Positions 53,298-62,205 of a stretch of 64,000 nt of DNA are shown in pieces. Every line of letters starts with the position of its first letter. The stretch's first letter is position 1. The notes beneath the pieces were generated by a model. That model saw only the letters and a list, made by a program, of their open reading frames with translations, was not told where the DNA came from and did no database searches. The translations under genes were made by a program, and so were the position numbers. Source of the DNA: Leptospira mtsangambouensis (GTDB lineage: Bacteria > Spirochaetota > Leptospiria > Leptospirales > Leptospiraceae); assembly GCF_004770475.1 (NCBI RefSeq), contig NZ_RQHK01000002.1, forward strand, positions 1,342,001-1,406,000, read 5' to 3'.

Positions 53298-53349
53298 GTA
53301 AAAGTTAAAAAGAAACTACAGTTAAAGGTATTTAGATAAAAGTCGCAGC

Positions 53350-53513
53350 GCATAACAGCGGGGAAACGCTGCGCTTCGGCACTTACGGCCTCGCTTGGGC
53401 TACGCCACATTCCCTTTCTGTCACACGTTTGCATCCGCAAACTACGTGCCAGTCCCTAACGTCCCGTTCGGGACTCAGGGTCAGGGAACGTCGTCTCCCC
53501 TAGTTCGTTAAGC
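53350..53513 (+). repeat. attC 21
   Basis: R'' GCATAAC, R' GTTAAGC (cassette 22). Inner arms GGGGAAACG/CGTCGTCTCCCC. Confidence 0.92.
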
Positions 53514-53548
53514 GAAATTGTATAAATTTAATTTATTAAGGAAAAATA

Positions 53549-54268
53549 ATGAAATTAGTAAAATTAATTCTAATCATAGCAGCTTTCACAACAAACTTAA
53601 ATGCTCAAGAGGCAGAATACGAAAAATTAGAAAAAATAACTTCAATGGGAAATCTAGAAAATTTTATAACATTCTATTACACAAGTCCTAAACCAAAACT
53701 AGTTCCCAATGCAATACTATTTATTCGTGACAAAAATCTTACCTCTAATTCTAACTTAGAAAGACATTTTGTACCTTTTTTTGGTGAAGTTTTCAAGAAC
53801 AACGAAGAAAATATTCCGATTTGGTTCGAATCTTTAACTAAGCTATCTGACGACGATATTTTTATATTTTCACAAGCTTTACTTTGGAGTGATTCAAAGT
53901 ATTCAAAATTAACTATAGAGAATCTTCTAAAAAAGACAAAAAATAAAGAACTTATCAATTCAATTAATAATATTTCAAATGAGATGAAGCCAATGAACCT
54001 CCTAGAGGTAGAAATCTCATCTGCCGAACAACTTGATATGCTATGGAATTCCTTCTTTGCTACTGGTAATGAAAAATTTATTGAAAAAATTTTATTAACA
54101 AGTGAAATTGCTAATAAACCATTAAATCAAATAATAATTTCTCAAACTGCACGATGGTCAATTAAAGCAAACTCAAAAGTTCATACTAAAGTTCGTGATT
54201 TTTGTAATAAAAATAAAAAGAATTACAGCGAGAATATAAACTTATTCTTACAATCTATTAGTGAATAA
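53549..54268 (+). CDS. cassette 22: secreted helical protein
   Basis: 239 residues with a signal peptide (LVKLILIIAAFTTNLNAQ). The mature protein is predicted helical, with segments such as ENIPIWFESLTKLSDDDIFIFSQALLWSDS and PMNLLEVEISSAEQLDMLWNSFFATGNEKFIEKIL. It suggests a HEAT/TPR-like repeat fold, similar to periplasmic proteins that measure residues per deletion unit. No family named. AAGGAAA precedes the ATG. Confidence 0.7.
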   Translation: MKLVKLILIIAAFTTNLNAQEAEYEKLEKITSMGNLENFITFYYTSPKPKLVPNAILFIRDKNLTSNSNLERHFVPFFGEVFKNNEENIPIWFESLTKLSDDDIFIFSQALLWSDSKYSKLTIENLLKKTKNKELINSINNISNEMKPMNLLEVEISSAEQLDMLWNSFFATGNEKFIEKILLTSEIANKPLNQIIISQTARWSIKANSKVHTKVRDFCNKNKKNYSENINLFLQSISE

Positions 54269-54279
54269 TATACAACTTC

Positions 54280-54443
54280 GCTTAACAGCAACTAACCGCT
54301 TCACTTCGGGACTTGCGCCCTCGTTCGGTCTGCGACACATAGGCTTCTGGCACTCCTCTTGCTTACGCAAGCGTCGTGCCAGTCCCTAACGTCCCGTCCG
54401 GGACTCAGGGTCAGCCTACGTCGGTTAGTCTAATTCGTTAATT
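54280..54443 (+). repeat. attC 22
   Basis: R'' GCTTAAC complements the cassette-22 start GTTAAGC. R' GTTAATT. Inner arms ACTAACCG/CGGTTAGT. Confidence 0.93.
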
Positions 54444-54649
54444 GCAATTGGTCAGTCTGTAGAAGAAAACGCGCAAATTTTTTTAGTGTGAGTGTGTCGA
54501 TTCCAGCTAGAAAAAAAATACAAGGCTGTGTTAATCCTTTTACGGGCGTTAAAGGATTTCTGCATTTTTAAGAGATAAAAGAAAATTTGCGCTCGATTCT
54601 GTTGGCTTGCGATAGAAATTTCATTACATACGGACCAACTGCAATTAAC
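54438..54649. other. cassette 23: ORF-less cassette with inverted repeats
   Basis: Ends TTAATTGCAATTGGTC and GACCAACTGCAATTAA complement each other. An inner inverted repeat GCGCAAATTTT (54471-54481) / AAAATTTGCGC (54582-54592) encloses the shared centre CTGTGTTAATCCTTTTACGG. Very similar to cassette 29 and related to cassette 13. No gene. Confidence 0.75.
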
Positions 54650-54826
54650 AACGGTTTCTCGCTTCGCTTGGGACCTTTTCCGCTCGTTACGGACTTCTGT
54701 TTCGCTGCGCTGAAGTCCTGCTCTTCGCGGGGCCCGCGCTCGGCCTAAAGGCAAATTCCGTGTCTCGCTAACGCCTCCGCAGGAGGCTCAGCGACACGGA
54801 ACTTCGAGAATCCTAGTTCGTTATGC
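54643..54826 (+). repeat. attC 23, long variant (184 nt)
   Basis: R'' AATTAAC, R' GTTATGC. The internal sequence is unlike the common families (CGGTTTCTCGCTTCGC... and GACTTC/GAAGTC, GGGGCCCGCGC hairpins), shared only with attC 29. Confidence 0.88.
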
Positions 54827-54854
54827 GCTATAGCGAAAACTAAACTTAAAACAA

Positions 54855-55466
54855 ATGAATTTAAGTAGATTTAAACAAATAATACATTTAATAATTTCTC
54901 TAATAAACTTAGGATGTATTCTTACGAGTAAAACCTTCGAATATAAATACGAAAACCCTATTTATTCTGAAAAAACTAACAAGAATATAACCATTTCAGT
55001 AAATTATTCTGAAAGTTACAAAAGTTTTTCCAGAAACAAAATTACTTTTCAAGGAATATTTAAAGATGGATTCGGAATCGAAAGGGGATATATCTTCATT
55101 AATCCTCAGGCAGAGGAAATCGTAAAAAATCTTTTTATTACCGAACTCAAAAATTCTGGATTTACTATTACTAATCTACCGTCCAATGATAATCCGGAAA
55201 TTGAAATTCAAGTAAACCAAATGTTCATTGAACCCGAAGTAGGTTTCTTTGTGATCGATGCAATAGCTGTTATAGACATAAATATTTTTGTTCATTTTAA
55301 AAATAAGTCATTCAACAGAAGATTTAAGGCAATCGGCGAAGCTACTATATTATTGCAACCTGATTATTTCTACCAATTAGCTCTAGATAGGAGTATGAAA
55401 AATCTTGCTTTAAAAACCATACCAGAAGTAATCTCTCTCATTCAGGACGAACAAAAGGACTTTTAA
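54855..55466 (+). CDS. cassette 24: lipoprotein, YajG-like
   Basis: 203 residues. Signal peptide LIISLINLGCIL with lipobox Cys at ~20. The fold with AEEIVKNLFITELKNSGFTI and EIEIQVNQMFIEPEVGFFVIDAIAVIDINIFV recalls YajG/LPS-assembly-type lipoproteins that handle stress or envelope assembly; tentative. A second tiny lipoprotein gene follows three bases later. Confidence 0.7.
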   Translation: MNLSRFKQIIHLIISLINLGCILTSKTFEYKYENPIYSEKTNKNITISVNYSESYKSFSRNKITFQGIFKDGFGIERGYIFINPQAEEIVKNLFITELKNSGFTITNLPSNDNPEIEIQVNQMFIEPEVGFFVIDAIAVIDINIFVHFKNKSFNRRFKAIGEATILLQPDYFYQLALDRSMKNLALKTIPEVISLIQDEQKDF

Positions 55467-55468
55467 AT

Positions 55469-55594
55469 ATGTTTAAAATGTATATGACAATAAGTTTTTG
55501 TTTTTTCTTTTCAAGTTGTTTATATAACTTAAAATATATCAATAAAATCGATGAAACAGAAAAGAATTGGAAAACTGAAGAAAAAAAGAGATAA
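55469..55594 (+). CDS. cassette 24: very small lipoprotein
   Basis: 41 residues from ATG 55469, two bases after the preceding stop. The signal peptide YMTISFCFFFSSCLYN has a lipobox SSC, leaving ~24 charged residues (KIDETEKNWKTEEKKR) after cleavage. Resembles small entry-exclusion or lysis-type lipoproteins in size, but no function can be assigned. Confidence 0.6.
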   Translation: MFKMYMTISFCFFFSSCLYNLKYINKIDETEKNWKTEEKKR

Positions 55595-55609
55595 TAAATA
55601 CGCTACAGC

Positions 55610-55773
55610 GCATAACAGCGACTAACCGCTTCACTTCGGGACTTACGCCCTCGTTCGGTCTACGACACATAGGCTTTTGTCACTTCTCTTGCTTACGCAA
55701 GCGTCGTGCCAATCCCTAACGTCCCGTTCGGGACTCAGGGTCAGCCTACGTCGGTTAGTCTAATTCGTTATAC
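55610..55773 (+). repeat. attC 24
   Basis: R'' flank AGCGCATAAC complements cassette-24 start GTTATGCGCT. R' GTTATAC. Inner arms ACTAACCG/CGGTTAGT. Confidence 0.92.
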
Positions 55774-55807
55774 GAAATTGCTAAATTTAAACATTAAGAA
55801 AAATAAA

Positions 55808-56599
55808 ATGATTAAACACCAAAAAATATATTTTTTCCTTACAATTCTTATATTTCCGATATCAATAAATTCAAAAACGATTTATACAAAAGAATATAAG
55901 ATTCCACCAATGAGAATTTCATACTCTGATTTACAAAATCTACTTAATCGCATAGATTCATTAAAAGACAATGCACAAGTAACTAAAAGCAATACTTATG
56001 AAACAATGTTAATGAAAAATAAAGAACATTCAATAACTATAGAAAATTCAAATATCATACCTCTCGAATCAAATATACCTGATCAAATTAATAGCTTTTC
56101 ATACAATTATTTTGTATCAGGAGATGCATCTATTAGCCGTATAGATTTAAATTTTGATGAATATTCAAGAACATTAAAAATATCAGGTAGTTCGCCAAAT
56201 AAAGTTGATGCTGCTTTCTACGTTTTAGTAAATGATATTGATAAATTATCATCTAACATTGGCGGTTACATATTTATGATGATGATTAAAACGCTTTGCA
56301 TAATAATCCTTTCTGGTCTAGTTTACTTTATTCTCGCAATTTATAAAAAACTTTCAAAATATTCTCTACTAGGAATCTCCCTATTTTTAACCTTGGTCAC
56401 ATATATAATATTTTTCTCTCCACTAGATCAACTATTTTCAGGCTTTTCAGCAATAAAAGGTGACGCGCAATTTTTAGTAAGGTATGGCCCTATTATTTCT
56501 TTCCTTGGATTATTAACGAGTCTATTTCCAATCTATAATCCTTTTAAAGAAATCGTCCAATTAATTAAAGATGGAAAATTAATCATTGAAATCAAATAA
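55808..56599 (+). CDS. cassette 25: exported membrane protein
   Basis: 263 residues from ATG 55808; upstream in-frame sequence is attC. A signal peptide (IYFFLTILIFPISINS) precedes a periplasmic domain with repeated-strand character (YNYFVSGDASISRIDLNFDEYSRTLKISGSSPNKVD). About three to four C-terminal transmembrane helices follow (MMMIKTLCIIILSGLVYFILAIY, LLGISLFLTLVTYIIFF, YGPIISFLGLLTSLFPIY). Possibly a sensory or transport component; no family recognised. Confidence 0.7.
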   Translation: MIKHQKIYFFLTILIFPISINSKTIYTKEYKIPPMRISYSDLQNLLNRIDSLKDNAQVTKSNTYETMLMKNKEHSITIENSNIIPLESNIPDQINSFSYNYFVSGDASISRIDLNFDEYSRTLKISGSSPNKVDAAFYVLVNDIDKLSSNIGGYIFMMMIKTLCIIILSGLVYFILAIYKKLSKYSLLGISLFLTLVTYIIFFSPLDQLFSGFSAIKGDAQFLVRYGPIISFLGLLTSLFPIYNPFKEIVQLIKDGKLIIEIK

Positions 56600-56623
56600 T
56601 TTAATTTATCTAAACGCAACTTC

Positions 56624-56790
56624 GTATAACAGCAACTAACCGCTTCGCTTCGGGACTTCCGCCCTCGCTCGGTCTGCGACACATTGGCTTCTGGCACTCC
56701 CCTTGCCTACGCAAGTGTCGTGGCCAGTCCCTAACGTCCCGTTCCGGGACTCAGGGCACAGCCTACGTCGGTTAGTCTAGTTCGTTATAC
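56624..56790 (+). repeat. attC 25
   Basis: R'' GTATAAC, R' GTTATAC. Inner arms ACTAACCG/CGGTTAGT. Confidence 0.92.
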
Positions 56791-56816
56791 GCAATATTGC
56801 AAAATTTGATTTCTAT

Positions 56817-57422
56817 ATGAAAATAAAAATCTCAATAATTTTTTTGACGTTTTTAATAACTTGCAGCATTACAAAACGCAATTTCAATAAATTGAACACA
56901 CATCATTTAAGGAATATCGATAGCAATATTAATGACTACGTAATTCATTTAGGTATCCTAGGGTACATAAAGACCAAAAACGAATCTGGAAATATATACA
57001 GAGGTATTATTAATTCTTTAAAAAGTTGCCAAATTATTAACAAAAGAATAAGTTTATATATTGGATTTTCCAAATTTTTAAATAATTCGTCTGAAACTCT
57101 TGAAATCCTGTCAGATAATGTAATGACTAAAAATATAAATAGAATTGATCTTCATTTTAAATTTGATGATGAACAAAATATTAAAAATTATAATTCTATT
57201 TCAAAAATTAATTCTGAGAATTTAGATTCAAAAAAATATGAAACAACACTACTCAACTACAATCTTTATCATTATTCAATTTCAAACCCGATAATAAATT
57301 TCGAATTTATTGAAAATTACACGTATGTTGCTCCTCGTTTAGAAAAAGATGCGTTAGAAGAGTATTTTGATTTCGGAAAACTAATTGGAAGAGAGTTATG
57401 CGTGGCATTAAAAAATATTTAA
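56817..57422 (+). CDS. cassette 26: lipoprotein
   Basis: 201 residues. Signal peptide ISIIFLTFLITCSIT with lipobox Cys at ~16. The mature protein is basic and Asn/Ile-rich, with KYETTLLNYNLYHYSISNPIINFEFIENYTYVAPRL, predicted beta-rich. Function unknown. ATG 56817 sits 27 bases into the cassette. Confidence 0.7.
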   Translation: MKIKISIIFLTFLITCSITKRNFNKLNTHHLRNIDSNINDYVIHLGILGYIKTKNESGNIYRGIINSLKSCQIINKRISLYIGFSKFLNNSSETLEILSDNVMTKNINRIDLHFKFDDEQNIKNYNSISKINSENLDSKKYETTLLNYNLYHYSISNPIINFEFIENYTYVAPRLEKDALEEYFDFGKLIGRELCVALKNI

Positions 57423-57436
57423 TAATGCAATACTGC

Positions 57437-57601
57437 GTATAACAGCGACTAACCGCTTCACTTCGGGTCTTGCGCCCTCGTTCGGTCTACGACACATAGG
57501 CTTTTGTCACTCCTCTTGCCTACGCAAGCGTCGTGCCAATCCCTAACGTCCCGTCCGGGACTCAGGGCACAGCCTACGTCGGTTAGTCTAGTTCGTTATA
57601 C
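57437..57601 (+). repeat. attC 26
   Basis: R'' with its left flank (GCAATACTGCGTATAAC) complements the first 17 bases of cassette 26 with one mismatch, the longest such match in the array. R' GTTATAC. Inner arms ACTAACCG/CGGTTAGT. Confidence 0.94.
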
Positions 57602-57614
57602 GACATTTCAAAAA

Positions 57615-58343
57615 ATGAAATTTTTACAAATATTATTTATACTCTTAACTGCAAACCTAATATATGCAGAAAATTCTGTGTCTGCAACTCTCAGAAATGA
57701 TAAAGTACCTTTATTTTCGAAACCAAATTTAAATTCTTTAAAACTAAAATATCTAGATAATTCAATTAATTATAGAATCCGTCTTTTAAAAGTAAATACA
57801 GGAAATCAAACCATTCAAAATGGTATTTGGGTTAATTTGATCGAACCAAAAGGTTGGGTTTTCTCCAAATACATCAATATAGAATTAGAAAATGATGCGA
57901 ATTGTTCGGAAAAGTTTACACTACCTGCAAAATTGAATTTTGGAAGTTTTGATATAATACTATTAAATGAAAATATTCTTTTTCTATCGTCTTTTGAACT
58001 AGGAAGTTCTTTTAATCAACAAATCGGATACTGGAATTGGAATAACAATTCAATTGAAGGAAAAATCTCATTTAACGATTCCACTCTAGTTGATTGTTTA
58101 AACATCTGTTATGAAAACGAAAATAATTCTTCATGTAAAAAGAATTGTAAAGACGAGACAAGAAATGAATTCGGAAAAACAAATGTTACGGCAAATATAA
58201 TTTTTCTTATAGAATTTAACAAAAAAAACAAAACATTAAAATTCAAAGATATTAATGAATCAAATATTACTAAAAAATCCTACTTACAATATTTAGGATT
58301 TGAAAAGAATAAAATATACAAAGCAGAGTGCTTGGACATTTGA
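57615..58343 (+). CDS. cassette 27: secreted protein with SH3-like domain
   Basis: 242 residues from ATG 57615. Signal peptide FLQILFILLTANLIYA. Residues ~22-90 (SATLRNDKVPLFSKPNLNSL, then VWVNLIEPKGWVFSKYI-like strand order) resemble an SH3b domain, as in the cassette-12 lipoprotein. The C-terminal part has four cysteines in CLNICYENENNSSCKKNC. The two SH3b-type cassette proteins are similar in plan but clearly different in sequence. Confidence 0.7.
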   Translation: MKFLQILFILLTANLIYAENSVSATLRNDKVPLFSKPNLNSLKLKYLDNSINYRIRLLKVNTGNQTIQNGIWVNLIEPKGWVFSKYINIELENDANCSEKFTLPAKLNFGSFDIILLNENILFLSSFELGSSFNQQIGYWNWNNNSIEGKISFNDSTLVDCLNICYENENNSSCKKNCKDETRNEFGKTNVTANIIFLIEFNKKNKTLKFKDINESNITKKSYLQYLGFEKNKIYKAECLDI

Positions 58344-58350
58344 AACGTCG

Positions 58351-58511
58351 TATAACAGCATCTTCCCGCTACGTTTCGGCACAAGGCCTCACTCGGCCTA
58401 CGGCAAATTCCCTTCCGTCACGCTTCTCGCTCCGCAAGAAGACGCGCCGACGCCAACGCCTCCTACAGAGGCTCGGCTACAGGGAACTTCGGGAAGACTA
58501 GTTCGTTATGC
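58351..58511 (+). repeat. attC 27
   Basis: R'' GTATAAC, R' GTTATGC. Inner arms ATCTTCCCG/CGGGAAGACT; apical part like attC 18. Confidence 0.9.
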
Positions 58512-58550
58512 GAAATGTCATAATAAATATTTAATTAACATGGAGTTTAC

Positions 58551-59315
58551 ATGGAAAAGCATGATTACAATTTAACAAAAATTTTTAAATACATTAACAG
58601 GCGAACAATTGGTCTCAGATTCCCAGGTGGAAGACATGATATACTAAATAAATTCGGTGTTTTATTTGATTTACTAAATAAAGAAGGTAATAACTGGAAC
58701 CAGTCAATGAGTGTCGAAAGTGGAAGTCAGCTAATTAATTTCTTTGATTTTAAAAGAAAAGATAACAAAGAAAGTCTATTCATTTCTACCAGTCGAATAG
58801 GTTTCACATACTCAGAATTATTAAAGAAAGATAATGATACGAAACTGGATTTTAAACAAAAAATCGAAAATTTCAATGAAATCTATGAAAAACTAATCCA
58901 AGTATTCGATTATTTAAAATTTGATCGATTCGGTGTTTACTTTGAAATTCCGCTTACTCTAAAAGATATTAACGAATTTACTAAATTGGAAATATTTAGA
59001 TGGTTCTCAGGTTATAATTATACTATTGACCAATTTGAAGAAATAAATACTAGGTTCGGAATTATTCTAAATAAAAAAAATGAAGAAAATTTTGATAAAA
59101 TAATTTTAAACTTATCAAAGGTGTTAGACCCAAATGATATAAAATCAGAAATAAAATATCTTCTGACTATTGATTATCAAGAGTATTTTCCAACAGTAGA
59201 ATTGCGAAGTTCAACAGAATTACTTAAATTCCTGTCTGAAAAATTCGAAGACAACTATGATAAATTATTTACTTACATTTCGAATCTTTGCTTGCTTGAG
59301 GAAAATTCAAAATGA
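58551..59315 (+). CDS. cassette 28: hypothetical soluble protein
   Basis: 254 residues, cytosolic, no signal peptide. It contains alternating beta and helical segments (GSQLINFFDFKRKDNKESLFISTSRIGFTY, FDYLKFDRFGVYFEIPLTLKDIN). It resembles the sporadically distributed TIGR04255-type proteins, a weak impression. It overlaps the following membrane protein by four bases (ATGA), so the two form a unit. GGAG lies 8 bases before ATG 58551. Confidence 0.7.
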   Translation: MEKHDYNLTKIFKYINRRTIGLRFPGGRHDILNKFGVLFDLLNKEGNNWNQSMSVESGSQLINFFDFKRKDNKESLFISTSRIGFTYSELLKKDNDTKLDFKQKIENFNEIYEKLIQVFDYLKFDRFGVYFEIPLTLKDINEFTKLEIFRWFSGYNYTIDQFEEINTRFGIILNKKNEENFDKIILNLSKVLDPNDIKSEIKYLLTIDYQEYFPTVELRSSTELLKFLSEKFEDNYDKLFTYISNLCLLEENSK

Positions 59316-59731
59316 AGACAAATCCGAGTGATAGCGGGCCTGCGAGCAGTTACCAACAATACTCAAGCGATAGCACTAAACCAAATATAAATCAAAATTC
59401 GCCAACTTTGAATGAAGCTGCAGTAGTAACATTGATTAATAATATTGAAACAATAAAGAGTGATATTAAAGATGTGAAATTTAAAGTAAACCACGATCCA
59501 AAAAGTTATCTTTCAGAAATATCAATCGGAGTTATAAGTAGCTTTCTCGTTTCTGTTATTTTTTTATTAATAACATCAAATCTAGGAAAAGAATCAGTAA
59601 ATTTTTATGGCATAACAATACCAACAATTTTCCTCCTTGTATTCGGTATGATAATTGCCTCTGGCATAACCTATTTCTTAACAAAAGAAACTGATAAAAA
59701 GAAAAAAATCAGGAAAAAAAGTAATAAGTGA
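59312..59731 (+). CDS. cassette 28: two-pass membrane protein with disordered N-terminus
   Basis: 139 residues. A Ser/Asn/Gln-rich first ~40 residues and a coiled-coil-like stretch (LINNIETIKSDIKDVKFKV) come before two transmembrane helices (ISIGVISSFLVSVIFLLITS and IPTIFLLVFGMIIASGITYFL). The tail is strongly basic. With the upstream soluble partner it gives a cytosolic-recognition plus membrane-effector layout. Confidence 0.7.
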   Translation: MKTNPSDSGPASSYQQYSSDSTKPNINQNSPTLNEAAVVTLINNIETIKSDIKDVKFKVNHDPKSYLSEISIGVISSFLVSVIFLLITSNLGKESVNFYGITIPTIFLLVFGMIIASGITYFLTKETDKKKKIRKKSNK

Positions 59732-59737
59732 CACTTC

Positions 59738-59903
59738 GCATAACAGCGCGGAAACGCTGCGCTTCGGCACTTACGGCCTCGCTTGGTCTGCGACACATTC
59801 CCTTTCTGTCACTCGTTTGCATCCGCAAACTACGTGCCAGTCCCTAACGTCCCGTTTACGGGACTCAGGGTCAGGGAACGTCGTCTCCCCTAGTTCGTTA
59901 ATT
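59738..59903 (+). repeat. attC 28
   Basis: R'' GCATAAC, R' GTTAATT (cassette 29). Inner arms GCGGAAACG/CGTCGTCTCCCC. Confidence 0.92.
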
Positions 59904-60106
59904 GCAATTGGTCAATCAGTAGAAGAAAACGCGCAAATTTTTTTATGTGAATGTTGTCGATTCCGGCTAGAAGAAATACAACGCTGTGTTACTCCATTTA
60001 CGCTTCTTAAAAGATTTGTTCTTTCTAAGAAATAAGAGAAAATTTGCGCTCAAAAGTGTTGGCTTGCGATAGAAAATTCATTAAATACGGACCAACTGCA
60101 ATTAAC
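59898..60106. other. cassette 29: ORF-less cassette with inverted repeats
   Basis: Same plan as cassette 23: complementary ends, GCGCAAATTTT (59931-59941) paired with AAAATTTGCGC (60039-60049), and the centre CTGTGTTACTCCATTTACGC. Differences from cassette 23 include substitutions and small indels in loops, while the arms stay the same. No gene. Confidence 0.75.
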
Positions 60107-60315
60107 AACGGTTTCTCGCTTCGCTTGGGACCTTATCCGCTCGTTACGGACTTCTGTTTCGCTACGCTGAAGTCCTACTCTTCGCGGGGCCCGCGCTTGG
60201 CCTACGGCAAATTCCCTTCCGTCACGCTTCTTGCCCAGCAAGAAGTCGCGCCGACGCCAACGCCTCCTTCAGAGGCTCGGCTACAGGGAACTTCGAGAAG
60301 CCTAGTTCGTTATGC
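60100..60315 (+). repeat. attC 29, longest variant (216 nt)
   Basis: R'' AATTAAC, R' GTTATGC. Left part as in attC 23, right part as in attC 18/27 (TTCCCTTCCGTCACGC ... ACAGGGAACTTCG), so it looks like a hybrid. Confidence 0.88.
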
Positions 60316-60350
60316 GTAATTAGTGCAAATTAAAAAATGAACAAATTAAA

Positions 60351-62030
60351 ATGAATAGAATAGATAAATCACAAATCGATATCAAAGGTATAGGAAAAGT
60401 ACTTTCAGAAGGTAAACTAAGTGTTCCACCATTCCAAAGATCCTATTCATGGGAAGAAAAACAAATTAATGATTTATTTGAAGATATAAACGAATCGATA
60501 TCTCATAAAAATGAAGACTATTTTCTCGGTTCGATTGTAGTATTACGAAAAGAAGATGGTCAAAGCGAAATTGTTGATGGGCAACAAAGAATTGCGACAA
60601 CTTCTATTCTATTAACAGCTATCAGAGACATTCTAATTGAACTCGGAGACAACGTAAGAGCTGAAATTATTGAAAAAGATTATCTATTTTCAAGAGATAT
60701 CGAAACATTAGAATTAATACAAAACCTTGAACTTAATACATACGATAATATATTCTATACTGAACACATTGTTTCAAGAGAAAAACGAAAACTAACTAGT
60801 TTCAACAAAGTTTCTCACGAGAAACTTTCCCTCGCATATAATATCGCACTTAAATTTATTAGAAAAGAAATTATCGGATCAAAAGAAAAGAATGAAAATA
60901 TAGCAAAATGGATTACATTCATCAAAGAGAATGTAAAAGTAATTTGGATTCAAGTAGAAGATTATTCGTATGCGTATACAATTTTCGAAACGCTGAATGA
61001 TAGAGGTTTAGTACTCACTGTTTCAGATTTATTGAAAAACCTATTGTTTTCTAAAGCTGGAAAAAAAATAAATTCTGTTCAATCAAATTGGATCGAGATG
61101 AATACCTATCTAGAAGCGATAGACAAAGAGAATCTGCTAGTGGATTTTATAAGACATTATTGGTCAACACAGGAGGGACTTACTCGACAAAGAGAATTAT
61201 TTAGCAAAATAAAAAACAGAATTACAACAAGCAACGAAGCAACTCAACTTTCAGAAAATCTAGTTTTTGGATCTTACTATTATACTGCGTTACTCAACAC
61301 TGATCACGAAGTTTGGGAAAAATATAACAATGAAACGAGAGAATCAATCTCAGTCCTAAAGATGCTTGGAATGCAACAAAATAGACCGTTACTCTTATCA
61401 ATGCTACAGTGTTTTGACAAAAAGGAATTAGAACTTGCGGTTAGCAGACTATTATCCTGGACTATAAGGTTCATAGTGAGTGGAAGATTGGGAAGCTCTG
61501 GCCTTGAAATAAATTTTTCAGAAAAGGCAAAAATGATAACCGACAAAAAAATAAAAACAGCTGATTCTTTACTTGAAGAAATGAAGAAAATTATACCCTC
61601 TGATGAGGAATTTGAAAAAGCATTTTCAGTTTATTCTTCTAATAAACCAGAAGTCGCACGTTATTTATTAATATCATTAGAAAAAAATCTTAATGCAGAA
61701 AAAGAACCTGAACAAATTCCTAATCAAAACTCAGATCAAATAACACTCGAACATATTTTACCACAAAAAATGAGTAACAACTGGAATTACTTTTCAGAGG
61801 AAGATCATCAATTCTATTTCAGAAGAATTGGAAATCTTTGTTTATTAAAGAAAAGAAGCAACTCAATGCTGAGAGACGATTCATTTGGAAAGAAAAAAAG
61901 TGTTTATCAAACTTCTATGTTTAAACTTACAAATTCATTAGTACATTTATCTGAGTGGAATAAAGATTCAATAGATAAAAGGCAGTCCGAACTTGCTAAA
62001 TTAGCGGTTAAAGCTTGGAAACTTAAATAG
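60351..62030 (+). CDS. cassette 30: DUF262/DUF1524 protein (GmrSD-like)
   Basis: 559 residues. The N-terminal DUF262 domain has VPPFQRSYSWEEKQINDLFEDI (~24-45), YFLGSIVVLRKE and VDGQQRIATTSILLTAI (~75-91), the ParB-like nucleotide-binding DGQQR signature. The helical middle leads to a C-terminal DUF1524 HNH-type nuclease with TLEHILPQKMSNNWNYF (~464-480) and RIGNLCLLKKRSNSMLRDDSFGKKK. This is the GmrSD type IV restriction layout in one chain, which cuts modified phage DNA. Single-gene cassette. Confidence 0.9.
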   Translation: MNRIDKSQIDIKGIGKVLSEGKLSVPPFQRSYSWEEKQINDLFEDINESISHKNEDYFLGSIVVLRKEDGQSEIVDGQQRIATTSILLTAIRDILIELGDNVRAEIIEKDYLFSRDIETLELIQNLELNTYDNIFYTEHIVSREKRKLTSFNKVSHEKLSLAYNIALKFIRKEIIGSKEKNENIAKWITFIKENVKVIWIQVEDYSYAYTIFETLNDRGLVLTVSDLLKNLLFSKAGKKINSVQSNWIEMNTYLEAIDKENLLVDFIRHYWSTQEGLTRQRELFSKIKNRITTSNEATQLSENLVFGSYYYTALLNTDHEVWEKYNNETRESISVLKMLGMQQNRPLLLSMLQCFDKKELELAVSRLLSWTIRFIVSGRLGSSGLEINFSEKAKMITDKKIKTADSLLEEMKKIIPSDEEFEKAFSVYSSNKPEVARYLLISLEKNLNAEKEPEQIPNQNSDQITLEHILPQKMSNNWNYFSEEDHQFYFRRIGNLCLLKKRSNSMLRDDSFGKKKSVYQTSMFKLTNSLVHLSEWNKDSIDKRQSELAKLAVKAWKLK

Positions 62031-62040
62031 CACTAACTAC

Positions 62041-62205
62041 GCATAACAGCGCGGAAACGCTGCGCTTCGGCACTTACGGCCTCGCTTGGGCTGCGCCACA
62101 TTCCCTTTCTGTCACTCGTTTGCATCCGCAAACTCCGTGCCAGTCCCTAACGTCCCGTTCCGGGACTCAGGGTCAGGGAACGTCGTCTCCACTAGTTCGT
62201 TATAC
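62041..62205 (+). repeat. attC 30
   Basis: R'' flank TACGCATAAC complements cassette-30 start GTTATGCGTA over ten bases. R' GTTATAC. Inner arms GCGGAAACG/CGTCGTCTCC. Confidence 0.93.
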
